Shown here: positions 32,300 through 39,658 of the stretch, piece after piece
Numbering within the stretch: the first letter of the stretch is position 1
Layout of the letters: the number at the start of each line of letters is the position of its first letter
Virus record (IMG/VR): IMGVR_UViG_3300020125_000038
Span: 1-42,057 of that record
Reading direction: 5' to 3' (one strand)
DNA: 42,057 nucleotides
DNA from: a virus
Made by a program: the position numbers and the translations under genes
Notes under the pieces: generated by a model
The model's input: the letters and a program-made list of their open reading frames with translations, nothing else
Database searches by the model: none
What the model was told of the DNA's origin: nothing

Positions 32300-32566
32300 T
32301 TATAAATTTTGCAAAGAATTTTTTGAAACTTTACGCCACATGCCTGAGACGTTCTCGGTTACAATCTCATCAATAGCTTGTTGGATAGCCAACGCCTGGT
32401 CTGGTTCAGACAAATCATTTGAAACTTTAGCTATCCTTGCTAGCATACCGGCAGTATCATAACCAAGTCTAGTATCATAAGCTAACCATTCATTGAACTG
32501 ATCGAATGGATCGAATGGATTGTCTACTGTAGTTAGCATGTACTCTGTTGGTGTAGTATCAGTCAT
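32300..32566 (-). CDS. Conserved phage protein upstream of packaging genes
   Basis: The 88-residue protein reads TDTTPTEYMLTTVDNPFDPF, then FNEWLAYDTRLGYDTAGMLARI, and finally LSEPDQALAIQQAIDEIVTENVSGMWRKV. This NP-(F/Y)-(D/N)-(P/Y)-F followed by G-Y-x-T and LARI pattern recurs in phages of Gram-positive bacteria, function unknown. I use the ATG behind GAGGTGAG; the longer frame would overlap the RNA polymerase-like gene. It is translated just after that gene. Confidence 0.75.
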   Translation of the reverse strand: MTDTTPTEYMLTTVDNPFDPFDQFNEWLAYDTRLGYDTAGMLARIAKVSNDLSEPDQALAIQQAIDEIVTENVSGMWRKVSKNSLQNL

Positions 32567-32573
32567 GCTCACC

Positions 32574-35366
32574 TCACTCACTGATACCAGCCTTGAGTGT
32601 AGACAATGAGACACCCAACTGTTGTGCTACTTCAGACTGGGTGTATCCAGAGTCAAGCATAGTCTTAGCCCTAAGTATCTTGGTCGATGTCATCTTAGGC
32701 TGAGACTTAGGTTGAGCCAGCTTCTTAACTGTCTCCAAATCACTGTGCTTGATCACTCTCTCAAGCTTACTGTGACTGATAGCACCAGCTTGTATAGCAT
32801 CCCACTCAGCCTGTGTAAGACGGACAGGATCTTTACCTGCACCAGTACGAACTCTTGCTTCAGTCAATGCTTGGTTCTTGATCTTAGTAACATCAGCTGG
32901 GTCCATACCAGGGTTTGCTTGGCGCTTCTGGGATACAACGGTGTTTGCTATTAGCTGGGCTTGTCTTTCTAAGGGGGCGTTCTTTTCAGCCAGGTTTAAT
33001 TTAGAATTGATGGAGGCAACTTCATTTGAGTATGCGGCCTTTGCTGAAGGCGAATACTTGGTAGGCTTGATACCAACGGTTTCTTTACGTGCATCATTAG
33101 CCAAAGCCTTAAGCCTATTAGAATGTTCTGCATAGATGACTTCGATAGGCGTACCATGTGTGCCAGATAGAAGTTTCATTGCATCATCAGTTACAGCAAG
33201 ACGCTCATGCACTTCCAACTTCGGTATCATCCTGCCAGTAGTCACATACTCTTTCTTACCAGTGACGGGGTTCTTTCTGAGCTTTCGTTCAGGAACCAGA
33301 CGCCCAGTATCTTCATAGACTTTCTTACCTGTAACAGGATCAATAGGGCCGCCTTTAGCAGGAGACCTGAGAATTCTTTGAGGAAGACGATATTCAGAAC
33401 CTGCTCGAGACAAAAGAGTAGAAGCACCACCAGCCCTTTGTCCTGCAGGCTTTGGTTGATACTTCTCTCTTAATTGAGCAATTCCGTTATCTCTTTCAGA
33501 TGCTTTGAAATCAAGGCTATGTTTCTCGGAATCGATGACAACCATGGAATGACGAACAGCACGGGCAAGTTCGTCAGCCTTTGCTCCATGAACTGTCATA
33601 TCGGTGATCAGATTAGAAATCTTCCCCATCTCTTGCTGCTTACGAGAAGAGACAGGAGATTGACCGTGATAATCGACTTTCCGAGTCTTAGCATTGTAAG
33701 TACCACCATCAATTGTTCGCATCCCATCATAGGCAGGATACGAATGATGAGGATCGAAACCCTTCAATCCATCAAGAGCAGGGGTACTTTTAATCGAACC
33801 TTTGTTATTGGGGATAAGCAATACTGTATCCCCATCAAAGTCAGCACCTGACAAACGTTCAGCAACAGAATGATGAATACCGATTGCATCCTTAGCATGT
33901 GAACCCAACAACTTACGCGCTTCAGGATTACGATTGTTCACCGTCAACTGAGGAATTTCAAACGTTCCACCATGAGGAAATCTAACCAAAGCCACACGTG
34001 TACCATTAGGCAAACTAGGCGCATGAACTTCAGTTGGCTTCATTGATGTAACAGGAAGAATTACCTTAGTCGCCTGTCCGGGCATAGCAGCTGCTCTAAG
34101 ATGAACTGCAGCTGCATCTGTTGAATCAGCAAACGATTCAAGAAGCTTCTTACGAACAGTTGGATTAGTAAGCTTACTGATTTCTTTGAGTTCATTAACT
34201 CTACGTTCATAAGTAAGATTCAACTGACCTTTGGCTAAAGCTGGACTTTGCTTTGCGAGCAACTGAGATGGAAGATTTCTCGACCATGTGTCCCAGCTAC
34301 CTTCTTCACCAGATCCTTCTTTGGTAGGACTTCCAACAATGTTCATTGCAGAAGTCACTTTGCCATCTTTCTGAATTTGTCGAACGATTGATCCAAATGG
34401 AAGATCTGGATCAGCCGACAATTCCTTCATGGCGTCCTTCTTACGTCCTGTATTCGACTTGTTCGTGTTGAACACAAGATCTACACCAGGTGGAAGATCA
34501 TCCTTGTATAGAGCCATGCCTTTTAGATAGTGCGTGCCATCAACAGAGATACGCACTTGAGCATAGTTGGAGTTACCTATAGAAAGATCTTTTACACCAG
34601 GACGAACATAGATGACACCATCAGCTTTACTACCACCATCTTCAGCATAATTGATTCCAATTCTTCTTGAACTGACGTTAATAGGGGGTTGAGCCTTGAG
34701 ATAGGATCGACCATAATCTTCTGAGTAATCAGTGATCTGTTTTATGTCGGCACGATTACGCTGTACTTCTGAAAGAGTAGTGCCAGGCTTAGCCAGCACT
34801 TTGAGATTGGTGTATTTGCCAGTTGCAATTTGCTGAACTTGAATGACATGAACTTGATAACCCTGTTCCTGAAGAATTGCCACAGAGTTCTTTAATCTGG
34901 TCTCAGTAACGCCAAGATGATTCTCAACACCAGAGCCAATGTCGACATACTTCTTCTGGTCGACTTGCTGCTTGAGCATGTTGGCTGTGGTTTGATTGGC
35001 GGTTACTTTATCCAGAGCGCCTGGAGCTAGAAGAGAACGCACGGATGATTCGTTGAGACCCATACGTTGCCCAATGGCAACATTGGACAACCCCTTGTCA
35101 GACAAACGCTGAGCCTGAAGAATCTTCTCTTGTCTCTGCTGAGCTGAGGCAATAGAATTTGCCGCACGAAGCTGAGTTGTAGTGATACCATAGCCACGAG
35201 CAATCTCGGTATCGGACAACCCATCCTTCCTGAGCGTATCAACTGCATCTAGAAAGCTTCTGTTACGAGTGCTTTCAGAACCACCAGATCCCCAAGGATA
35301 ACGACCCGACTTTCGAAGGATGCCGTAATGCTCGAGATAATTGTCATCATTGAGAACTATACTCAC
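32574..35366 (-). CDS. Single-chain RNA polymerase-like protein (YonO/QDE-1 type)
   Basis: The 930-residue protein shows the hallmark of double-psi-barrel RNA polymerases: SGADFDGD at 506-513, preceded by VALVRFPHGGTFEIPQL (457-473), matching the R-x-P-x-HP-x-D block, and followed by RAVRHSMVVIDSEKHSLDFK (602-621), matching the HS-x-A-x-D-x-x-K-x-G block with Lys615. Spacing fits the eukaryotic RdRP/QDE-1/YonO branch. The N-terminus (about 10-28) carries YLEHYGILRKSGRYPWGSG, a motif related to phage HYG-x-x-GMKWG tags. HTH-like segments lie at 49-70, 92-112 and 905-928; a tandem repeat is at 675-720. Start GTG, with GAGGAGGAG SD. Confidence 0.78.
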   Translation of the reverse strand: MSIVLNDDNYLEHYGILRKSGRYPWGSGGSESTRNRSFLDAVDTLRKDGLSDTEIARGYGITTTQLRAANSIASAQQRQEKILQAQRLSDKGLSNVAIGQRMGLNESSVRSLLAPGALDKVTANQTTANMLKQQVDQKKYVDIGSGVENHLGVTETRLKNSVAILQEQGYQVHVIQVQQIATGKYTNLKVLAKPGTTLSEVQRNRADIKQITDYSEDYGRSYLKAQPPINVSSRRIGINYAEDGGSKADGVIYVRPGVKDLSIGNSNYAQVRISVDGTHYLKGMALYKDDLPPGVDLVFNTNKSNTGRKKDAMKELSADPDLPFGSIVRQIQKDGKVTSAMNIVGSPTKEGSGEEGSWDTWSRNLPSQLLAKQSPALAKGQLNLTYERRVNELKEISKLTNPTVRKKLLESFADSTDAAAVHLRAAAMPGQATKVILPVTSMKPTEVHAPSLPNGTRVALVRFPHGGTFEIPQLTVNNRNPEARKLLGSHAKDAIGIHHSVAERLSGADFDGDTVLLIPNNKGSIKSTPALDGLKGFDPHHSYPAYDGMRTIDGGTYNAKTRKVDYHGQSPVSSRKQQEMGKISNLITDMTVHGAKADELARAVRHSMVVIDSEKHSLDFKASERDNGIAQLREKYQPKPAGQRAGGASTLLSRAGSEYRLPQRILRSPAKGGPIDPVTGKKVYEDTGRLVPERKLRKNPVTGKKEYVTTGRMIPKLEVHERLAVTDDAMKLLSGTHGTPIEVIYAEHSNRLKALANDARKETVGIKPTKYSPSAKAAYSNEVASINSKLNLAEKNAPLERQAQLIANTVVSQKRQANPGMDPADVTKIKNQALTEARVRTGAGKDPVRLTQAEWDAIQAGAISHSKLERVIKHSDLETVKKLAQPKSQPKMTSTKILRAKTMLDSGYTQSEVAQQLGVSLSTLKAGISE

Positions 35367-35920
35367 GACTCCTCCTCTAGTCTTAGTTGGTTAATCTGTT
35401 GATCGAACTCTTGAATTCTTTCCATAATGAACGCTATGTCTTCTGGATCTGCATCATAGATTATGACCTCATTATCTTGATAAATGCGAAGCTCGATATT
35501 GATCTTGAATGGATCCTTACCATACTCAAGACAGAAGAGAGCAGCATAGATTTCGAGTTGATGAACTGAACCAGCAATGACTCCAGTCTTCAAGTCAAAG
35601 ATTCGAAGAGTGTTATATCTAAACGAAATTGCATCAGCTGTGCCGAAACAGTTTTCTGAATAATAGAGAACCTGTTCACATACCATTCTATGACGAATTG
35701 CATCATTGATGTATATGCCCAGAGTTCCAATGTGATCCGACAATCTGCCTGCTTGAATTTCAACTTGAGCGTACGCATGTTGAGCAACACCATAAGCCGC
35801 CGCCTGCGCTGTTGTCCAGCGTTCAGCCAACCTGTTAGGCGTGTAATTGACCCAGTGATACTGGCTTGGACTTAGGAAGGCGTGTTCGCCTTGGAGGTTC
35901 AAGTGCTTGTTGAAGCGCAA
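35363..35920 (-). CDS. RecB/Cas4-like PD-(D/E)XK nuclease
   Basis: 185 residues with HAFLSPSQYHWVNYTPNRLAERW, then HAYAQVEIQ, CFGTADAISFRYNTLRIFDLKTG and VHQLEIYAALFCLEYG. GTAD-x-I, (F/I)-DLKTG and Q-L-x-x-YA are the PD-(D/E)XK motifs of phage exonucleases related to RecB and Cas4. The start is TTG, chosen because GAAGAGGAGG lies before it; it overlaps the previous nuclease by 86 bases. It could process DNA ends for recombination or degrade host DNA. No iron-sulfur cysteine set is visible. Confidence 0.8.
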   Translation of the reverse strand: MRFNKHLNLQGEHAFLSPSQYHWVNYTPNRLAERWTTAQAAAYGVAQHAYAQVEIQAGRLSDHIGTLGIYINDAIRHRMVCEQVLYYSENCFGTADAISFRYNTLRIFDLKTGVIAGSVHQLEIYAALFCLEYGKDPFKINIELRIYQDNEVIIYDADPEDIAFIMERIQEFDQQINQLRLEEES

Positions 35921-36188
35921 TCAAAACCTCCTCTTCATTCTCTGGATAAATGTACGCTGCAAATGACATTTCATCTAACTGTCTAACGTAATAATCCTGA
36001 TTAGGTTGAACAGCAGCAATTGCAGAACGTTTGACTTCAAGTGAAGCCCATCTATCACCATAAAGAAGAGTAAGGTCGAGAATGCCTTGTCTACTTCCTG
36101 AGTCATTCTTCAAAATCACACAACCAGGAAACATACGTTCAAGCTTCTTTATCAGCTTAGCTTGATACTGATTTTCGGTCACATACAT
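35835..36188 (-). CDS. VRR-NUC-like nuclease
   Basis: The 117-residue protein fits the VRR-NUC fold: ENQYQAKLIKKLERMFPGCVILKNDSGSRQGILDLTLLYGDRWASLEVKRS with the catalytic E, D and E-x-K (about 40 and 53-55), then the QPNQDYYV helix. Such nucleases in phages often cut junctions or flaps. It is the first gene after the promoter-like element at 36230 and precedes a second PD-(D/E)XK nuclease and the RNA polymerase-like gene. Confidence 0.8.
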   Translation of the reverse strand: MYVTENQYQAKLIKKLERMFPGCVILKNDSGSRQGILDLTLLYGDRWASLEVKRSAIAAVQPNQDYYVRQLDEMSFAAYIYPENEEEVLIALQQALEPPRRTRLPKSKPVSLGQLHA

Positions 36189-36202
36189 TACCTCGCTCGT
36201 AG

Positions 36203-36231
36203 AATAAAGAAAAAGGATCTTCTATCCCCTT
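36203..36231 (-). terminator. Hairpin with T-tract between HNH-like and VRR-NUC genes
   Basis: An 8-bp stem with two G-U pairs, AAGGGGAT with ATCCTTTT, and loop AGAAG is followed by TTCTTTATT. It overlaps the presumed start of RNA from the adjacent promoter-like element, so it may end upstream transcription or be a 5' hairpin of the nuclease mRNA. Confidence 0.5.
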
Positions 36232-36258
36232 CCGTTATAATCCACGAATTGTACACGA
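36230..36258 (-). promoter_or_regulatory. Degenerate seventh copy of 29-bp element
   Basis: On the minus strand TCGTG, then a diverged middle, then TATAACGGAA. Length equals the other copies and about half of the positions agree. It lies upstream of the nuclease and RNA polymerase-like genes. Confidence 0.4.
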
Positions 36259-36266
36259 TGTAATGT

Positions 36267-36764
36267 CTATTCTCTTAACACTGCAAATTGTTGATACGTA
36301 GGCCATACAAATGTTCGATTGTATATGGACATGATCAGATCAGATTCCAGAAGCCCGTATCTTATTGCACAGTCAAATGAATTCTCGCTCACCTCTCCAG
36401 TCTTTAGATCCTGAATTGGATGCATGATAGGACTGGCAGTGGGCCATTTGAATTGCTGGTTGTATCTGATGGCAAACCATCTAGGACGCCACATCAGATT
36501 GTCCACATGATTGTTGAACCTGTCACCATCCAGATTGATGGGTGTATCAAATGGCTCGAGATCGTTTGGGATAAATGCTATGGCTACCAGAAGTGGGACA
36601 GATCTGTGATACTGGACTTTGTTTCTCACCATACCGACATAGACCAATCCATACTGATTCTGACTAAGTGATAGAATTCTCTCAGATTTATCAGATCGTA
36701 TACGCCCCCAATCACTCACGCTGTACCATGGAAAGCCCATTATCGGTTTCCAGTTCTCACTCAT
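36267..36764 (-). CDS. NUMOD4/HNH-like protein with altered catalytic His
   Basis: 165 residues. The NUMOD4 part W-KPIMGFPWYSVSDWGRIRS is followed by an HNH_3-like part: HRSVPLLVAIAFIPNDLEPFDTPINLDGDRFNNHVDNLMW. The expected NH-I-D is NLD, so the metal-binding or catalytic His seems lost, yet the N-N-x-x-D-NL-W frame is kept. A C-terminal domain follows (PIQDLKTGEVSENSFDCAIRYG) like NUMOD1. It probably binds DNA without cutting it and may regulate genes. Its ATG overlaps the stop of the previous gene. Confidence 0.7.
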   Translation of the reverse strand: MSENWKPIMGFPWYSVSDWGRIRSDKSERILSLSQNQYGLVYVGMVRNKVQYHRSVPLLVAIAFIPNDLEPFDTPINLDGDRFNNHVDNLMWRPRWFAIRYNQQFKWPTASPIMHPIQDLKTGEVSENSFDCAIRYGLLESDLIMSIYNRTFVWPTYQQFAVLRE

Positions 36765-36970
36765 TATCCCTGCGGTCTTCCTCTATGATCTGTGTAATCA
36801 CCCCTGGGAATCGTTCTCCGGGCTTCTAAGAGGGATTCCTCCAAAAGTTTGACAACTTCCTCAGGATCGCCACGAAACACCAAATAAGCCCCCAGATCGC
36901 TTTTCTTACCTAATGAAATGCGTACATCGGCCATTCTATCGGCTGGTTCACGGATTATTGACCAAATCAT
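36764..36970 (-). CDS. Small phage protein, 68 aa
   Basis: MIWSIIREPADRMADVRISLG, then AYLVFRGDPEEVVKLLEESLLEARR and a polar tail. It reads like a small alpha/beta protein. Both termini fit: an AGGAGA SD, and the stop overlaps the ATG of the next gene. Such tiny alpha-beta proteins are common next to HNH genes in actinophages; function unknown. Confidence 0.65.
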   Translation of the reverse strand: MIWSIIREPADRMADVRISLGKKSDLGAYLVFRGDPEEVVKLLEESLLEARRTIPRGDYTDHRGRPQG

Positions 36971-37258
36971 ACAATCTCCTATTGATTAAAAAGCCCTCGG
37001 GCAAAGCACAGGCCTAGCAAAATAGCCAAAAACTTGTGTAAAAACCTTGGTCAAAAACGTTTTGAAAAAACTCTTGTACAGAATACACCTAATAGCTATA
37101 TATTTATATATTAGGTTGACAGTGTAGGGGGAGTTTTTCAGGGTGTTTTTGGCCACAACCTTTTTTGCCACTTTTCTGGGATTTGCAGGGATTTCGTCTT
37201 AAAAATCTCTGCCCGTTTTTGGGACACTTTCTCAAACTGCTAATTTTGACCCCAATTT
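36971..37258. other. AT-rich non-coding region with 8-bp dyad, candidate origin or operator
   Basis: Between the helicase gene and the 68-aa gene lies 288 bp without a convincing gene. It contains ACCTAATA (37087-37094) and TATTAGGT (37109-37116) around an AT-only core of 14 bases, flanked by T-rich and A-rich runs. A GCCCGAGGGC-T5 element lies next to the SD at the low-coordinate end. A weak 61-codon frame on the minus strand is Lys/Phe-rich and has no support. Confidence 0.45.
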
Positions 37259-38500
37259 TCACCCTAAATCACCATCATAATAGGATGCGTTGAAACTGCG
37301 TTTTGACTTCAAACAGCGCCATACTGCCGAATCTACGGCCGTTTTTGACCGTAAAACGTAATAGTACAGATGGGAGTACGGTGTGTTCATGCGATCTATC
37401 CTCCCATGGGCCTGTTCCCAGTGCTTGAACGAGTAAGTCAGGGAGTAAAACAGCATCGCATCCGTCTCTGTGGACTCCCAAGCCTCTGATCCAGCTATGT
37501 ACTGGACCAGATACACCCATGAATCGGCATTTGGAATCTCTTCGTGCCTGTGTCCATTCCACTCCGCAACCGCTGTGACGTCTTCTAAGCCCCGTAGAGC
37601 GTCTAATTCATAGTTGAAGTTGTAGAACACTATTAAGCGCTGATGTTGGCTTAGACGCTCTCTGACGGCCTCTAGACGGCTTCCATTGCTGTTGACGACC
37701 CTTCGCATGACCATAAACAACTCTGCGATGTCCCGAATGGGCTTGTTTTCGTATGGATTCCACCGGGTCTTGATCACATTGTCAAGAAGAACCTCGTCAT
37801 GCTGCACATAGATGGTCTTCTCGTGACGGATCGTCTCCTTGACATACGGCATGTGGACTAGGATTTCATTACGGAGCCTGTTAAGTTTCGCAACGGCCAG
37901 GTATCGGCTAACTTTAGGGAATTTGGCATATGGACTGTAAACGACATGCTCCCGGATGAACTGGGTTCGGTTCTTATAGAATCCATTGGCAACAAATACC
38001 GGGATATAGTCCATCCACGTGTCTCCCGGCGTAGAACTAAGAAGTATCCAGGAATTGTTTCGGGTAATCTTAATGAATGATCTGACCCAAGCCCCACTAC
38101 CAACCACTCGCTGTTCATCAAAAATGAAGAAGCAATCGCGCATCCCCTCCCATCTTGTAATATTATTCCAGCTGTCAACAAACATCACGCCATGATAAGT
38201 ACAGCTTTCATCTTGACTGATGGCGTAATGAGCAGCTTCTCGATCCCAGTCCAGACTGTCACGCTTTTTGGCCGTGGTGATCACGACTATGTTCTTAGGA
38301 GCTTCGTGCTTTACGTAATAAGCTACGGCGACTCGCGTCTTCCCTGTCCCTACTCCACCCCACAGTATTGACCCATTCTTTAGCTTCCGCAATGCTTCGC
38401 GTTGGTGGGGCTGCAGGCCCTTCTCTAAGCCATCTCCTGGGTCCGTGGCATCGCCGACAATAAACCCGTCCTTCCCTAAGTCCACATTTGGGGCAATCAC
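37259..38500 (-). CDS. SF2 (SNF2/DEAD-type) helicase
   Basis: 413 residues. Q-motif-like LQPHQREALRKL, Walker A WGGVGTGKT (47-55), IVVITTAKKRD as Ia, DEQR (128-131) in place of DEAH, SSTPG (155-159) as motif III, and a C-terminal RecA lobe with RLIVFYNFNYE, Q-AHGRIDRMNTPY as motif VI. The start is GTG, with AGAGGA at SD distance; upstream codons belong to an overlapping Zn-ribbon gene in another frame. Comparable phage SF2 proteins open DNA for recombination or replication. Confidence 0.88.
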   Translation of the reverse strand: MIAPNVDLGKDGFIVGDATDPGDGLEKGLQPHQREALRKLKNGSILWGGVGTGKTRVAVAYYVKHEAPKNIVVITTAKKRDSLDWDREAAHYAISQDESCTYHGVMFVDSWNNITRWEGMRDCFFIFDEQRVVGSGAWVRSFIKITRNNSWILLSSTPGDTWMDYIPVFVANGFYKNRTQFIREHVVYSPYAKFPKVSRYLAVAKLNRLRNEILVHMPYVKETIRHEKTIYVQHDEVLLDNVIKTRWNPYENKPIRDIAELFMVMRRVVNSNGSRLEAVRERLSQHQRLIVFYNFNYELDALRGLEDVTAVAEWNGHRHEEIPNADSWVYLVQYIAGSEAWESTETDAMLFYSLTYSFKHWEQAHGRIDRMNTPYSHLYYYVLRSKTAVDSAVWRCLKSKRSFNASYYDGDLG

Positions 38501-38537
38501 GGAATCCTCTTGGCTTCAGGTATTTGATGCGTGGCAT
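38295..38537 (-). CDS. Zinc-ribbon protein overlapping the helicase gene
   Basis: The 80-residue basic protein has CPKCGLREGRVYCRRC (a CxxC-x8-CxxC ribbon) near the N-terminus, then a charged, Arg-rich part. Its ATG overlaps the preceding TAA (TAATG) with an AAGGA SD, so the start looks real. About 205 bases overlap the helicase gene in another frame. The Cys ribbon itself lies mostly in that overlap. Either both frames are used or this is a conserved start followed by drift. Confidence 0.6.
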   Translation of the reverse strand: MPRIKYLKPRGFRDCPKCGLREGRVYCRRCHGPRRWLREGPAAPPTRSIAEAKEWVNTVGWSRDREDASRRSLLRKARSS

Positions 38538-38776
38538 TACTCATCCTTGGTATACGCATCCGTCGATTCGTCTGAGTGATGGGGTATCAGAGGCAACCTA
38601 AGGAATCCCTCAGTGGTCATGTTATAACCCGCTTCAAACCCTCGTAGGAAATTTGCAATATCTGATCTGGATCCGTAAGTTTCTCTCCAGACCTTGCCTT
38701 TGCTTTCAATTTCCACCTGGTATACCATCAGGCTGGGGTCAAGTCTGAACGTCTGAGTACTGATCTTGATGAGCAT
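38537..38776 (-). CDS. Small conserved phage protein, 79 aa
   Basis: LIKISTQTFRLDPSLMVYQVEIESKGKVWRETYGSRSDIANFLRGFEAGYNM and an acidic tail. An alternating beta start followed by a helix, no membrane segment. It starts and ends with one- to four-base overlaps with its neighbours. No family is recognised. Confidence 0.7.
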   Translation of the reverse strand: MLIKISTQTFRLDPSLMVYQVEIESKGKVWRETYGSRSDIANFLRGFEAGYNMTTEGFLRLPLIPHHSDESTDAYTKDE

Positions 38777-39234
38777 TAATCGAGCCAGCCTAGATTATTC
38801 GCTGTTCGCATCAGTAACGCTGTCATCTGATCGTCGTAGCCGAATCGCTCTGCGTTCTGCAAGATCGATCTTCCCAGATTTCCATCGTTGTGTCTGAGCG
38901 TCGCGGCTTTCCAGTCTGCCAGCATCTCCATCAGCTGGATCAGATCCATGTCGTGAATGCCGTTGTCGAAATGCTCGGGATGGTGATCGTTGCTCTGATA
39001 ATGGTGTTTCAGCGCAAAGCCCATCTGCTCGAGGAACTGGTTGTATTCCTCACTGCCATACGTGGAGGCGCGAAGCTTCGGCGTGTACTCGTTGAACATG
39101 GCCAGCTCTGGCTCTTGCAGCTTCGACAGGTCATGATTGTCTCCACGCAATATGAGTTCGAATGCCACACTCAGTAGGTAACTCCGCACTATTCCCATGT
39201 GTTGGTAAGTATCTGGGCGTGAATCGTATTCCAT
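38776..39234 (-). CDS. DUF5662 family phage protein
   Basis: 152 residues with the DUF5662 signature: Y-x-HMGIVRSYL, LRGDNHDLSKLQEPE, YGSEEYNQFLEQM, HHYQSNDHHPEHF and LMEMLADWKAATLRHNDGN. The His/Asp-rich set (HDLSK, HHPEH) suggests a metal-binding helical bundle, possibly HD-like, but no activity is established. The SD GAGGG precedes an ATG that overlaps an open frame without support. It follows the large structured RNA. Confidence 0.85.
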   Translation of the reverse strand: MEYDSRPDTYQHMGIVRSYLLSVAFELILRGDNHDLSKLQEPELAMFNEYTPKLRASTYGSEEYNQFLEQMGFALKHHYQSNDHHPEHFDNGIHDMDLIQLMEMLADWKAATLRHNDGNLGRSILQNAERFGYDDQMTALLMRTANNLGWLD

Positions 39235-39264
39235 TATCCCTCCGAAAAATATAAGACAGGATTG

Positions 39265-39585
39265 ACCCCCGGGACGGACACCCCAGCCATCTTAGCCAGG
39301 ATGTCCGTCCCTTCTCTGAACCGCGCCCCTGCCCAGAGAAAACCGGCGGACGGAGCTCCAACCCACAGAGACCAGAACTCCGCCCTATCTCCGAGCTCGC
39401 GCGAACCGCCTCGACAGCGGCGTATGATGGCCAGCCTCACTCGGCTTGTTATCAAATGCCACCACACTCGGAGAGTCTTTGAAATTGTTGGGGTATGATG
39501 CTCAAGCGGGAACTGGCGGTTCAAACGCGAGAACACCATACCCCTTTCTCCGGTATTGTGATTCCGTCCCCGGAGAAACTTTAGT
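39265..39585 (-). ncRNA. Large structured non-coding RNA candidate
   Basis: This GC-rich region holds seven helices that tile it almost without overlap: 39271-39280/39302-39311 (10 bp), 39312-39318/39334-39340 (7 bp), 39345-39350/39379-39384 (6 bp), 39388-39395/39467-39474 (8 bp, enclosing small hairpins at 39407-39422 and 39433-39446), 39490-39500/39534-39544 (11 bp) and 39545-39553/39570-39578 (9 bp). The 11-bp helix has a G-U pair in minus-strand RNA, an A-C mismatch on the other strand. A 118-codon frame crosses it but its Arg/Trp-rich product is unlikely. Confidence 0.6.
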
Positions 39586-39658
39586 GGCAAGGCAGGTTAT
39601 GAATTCTCCATCAGCTATCCGGACGTCGGCGAACGTTATGAGACGTGCCCCCCGGCTT

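Noticed and set aside
35363-36188. CRISPR/Cas module suggested by the Cas4-like nuclease
   Set aside because: No repeat-spacer array, no Cas1 or Cas2, and the Cys cluster of Cas4 is missing; phage RecB-like nucleases are common.
36986-37171. 61-codon frame on the minus strand
   Set aside because: Lys/Phe-rich product of AT-rich DNA, no SD, and covers the inverted repeat.
39301-39330. Group I intron R-element-like GTTCAGAGA on the minus strand
   Set aside because: Only one core motif matches; P, Q and S partners and a P7 pairing were not found, and no split gene flanks it.
39234-39590. 118-codon frame on the minus strand ending at the DUF5662 start
   Set aside because: Arg/Trp/Gly-rich product without fold signs, and its DNA is fully explained by base-paired helices. 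It could only be revived by protein-level conservation.
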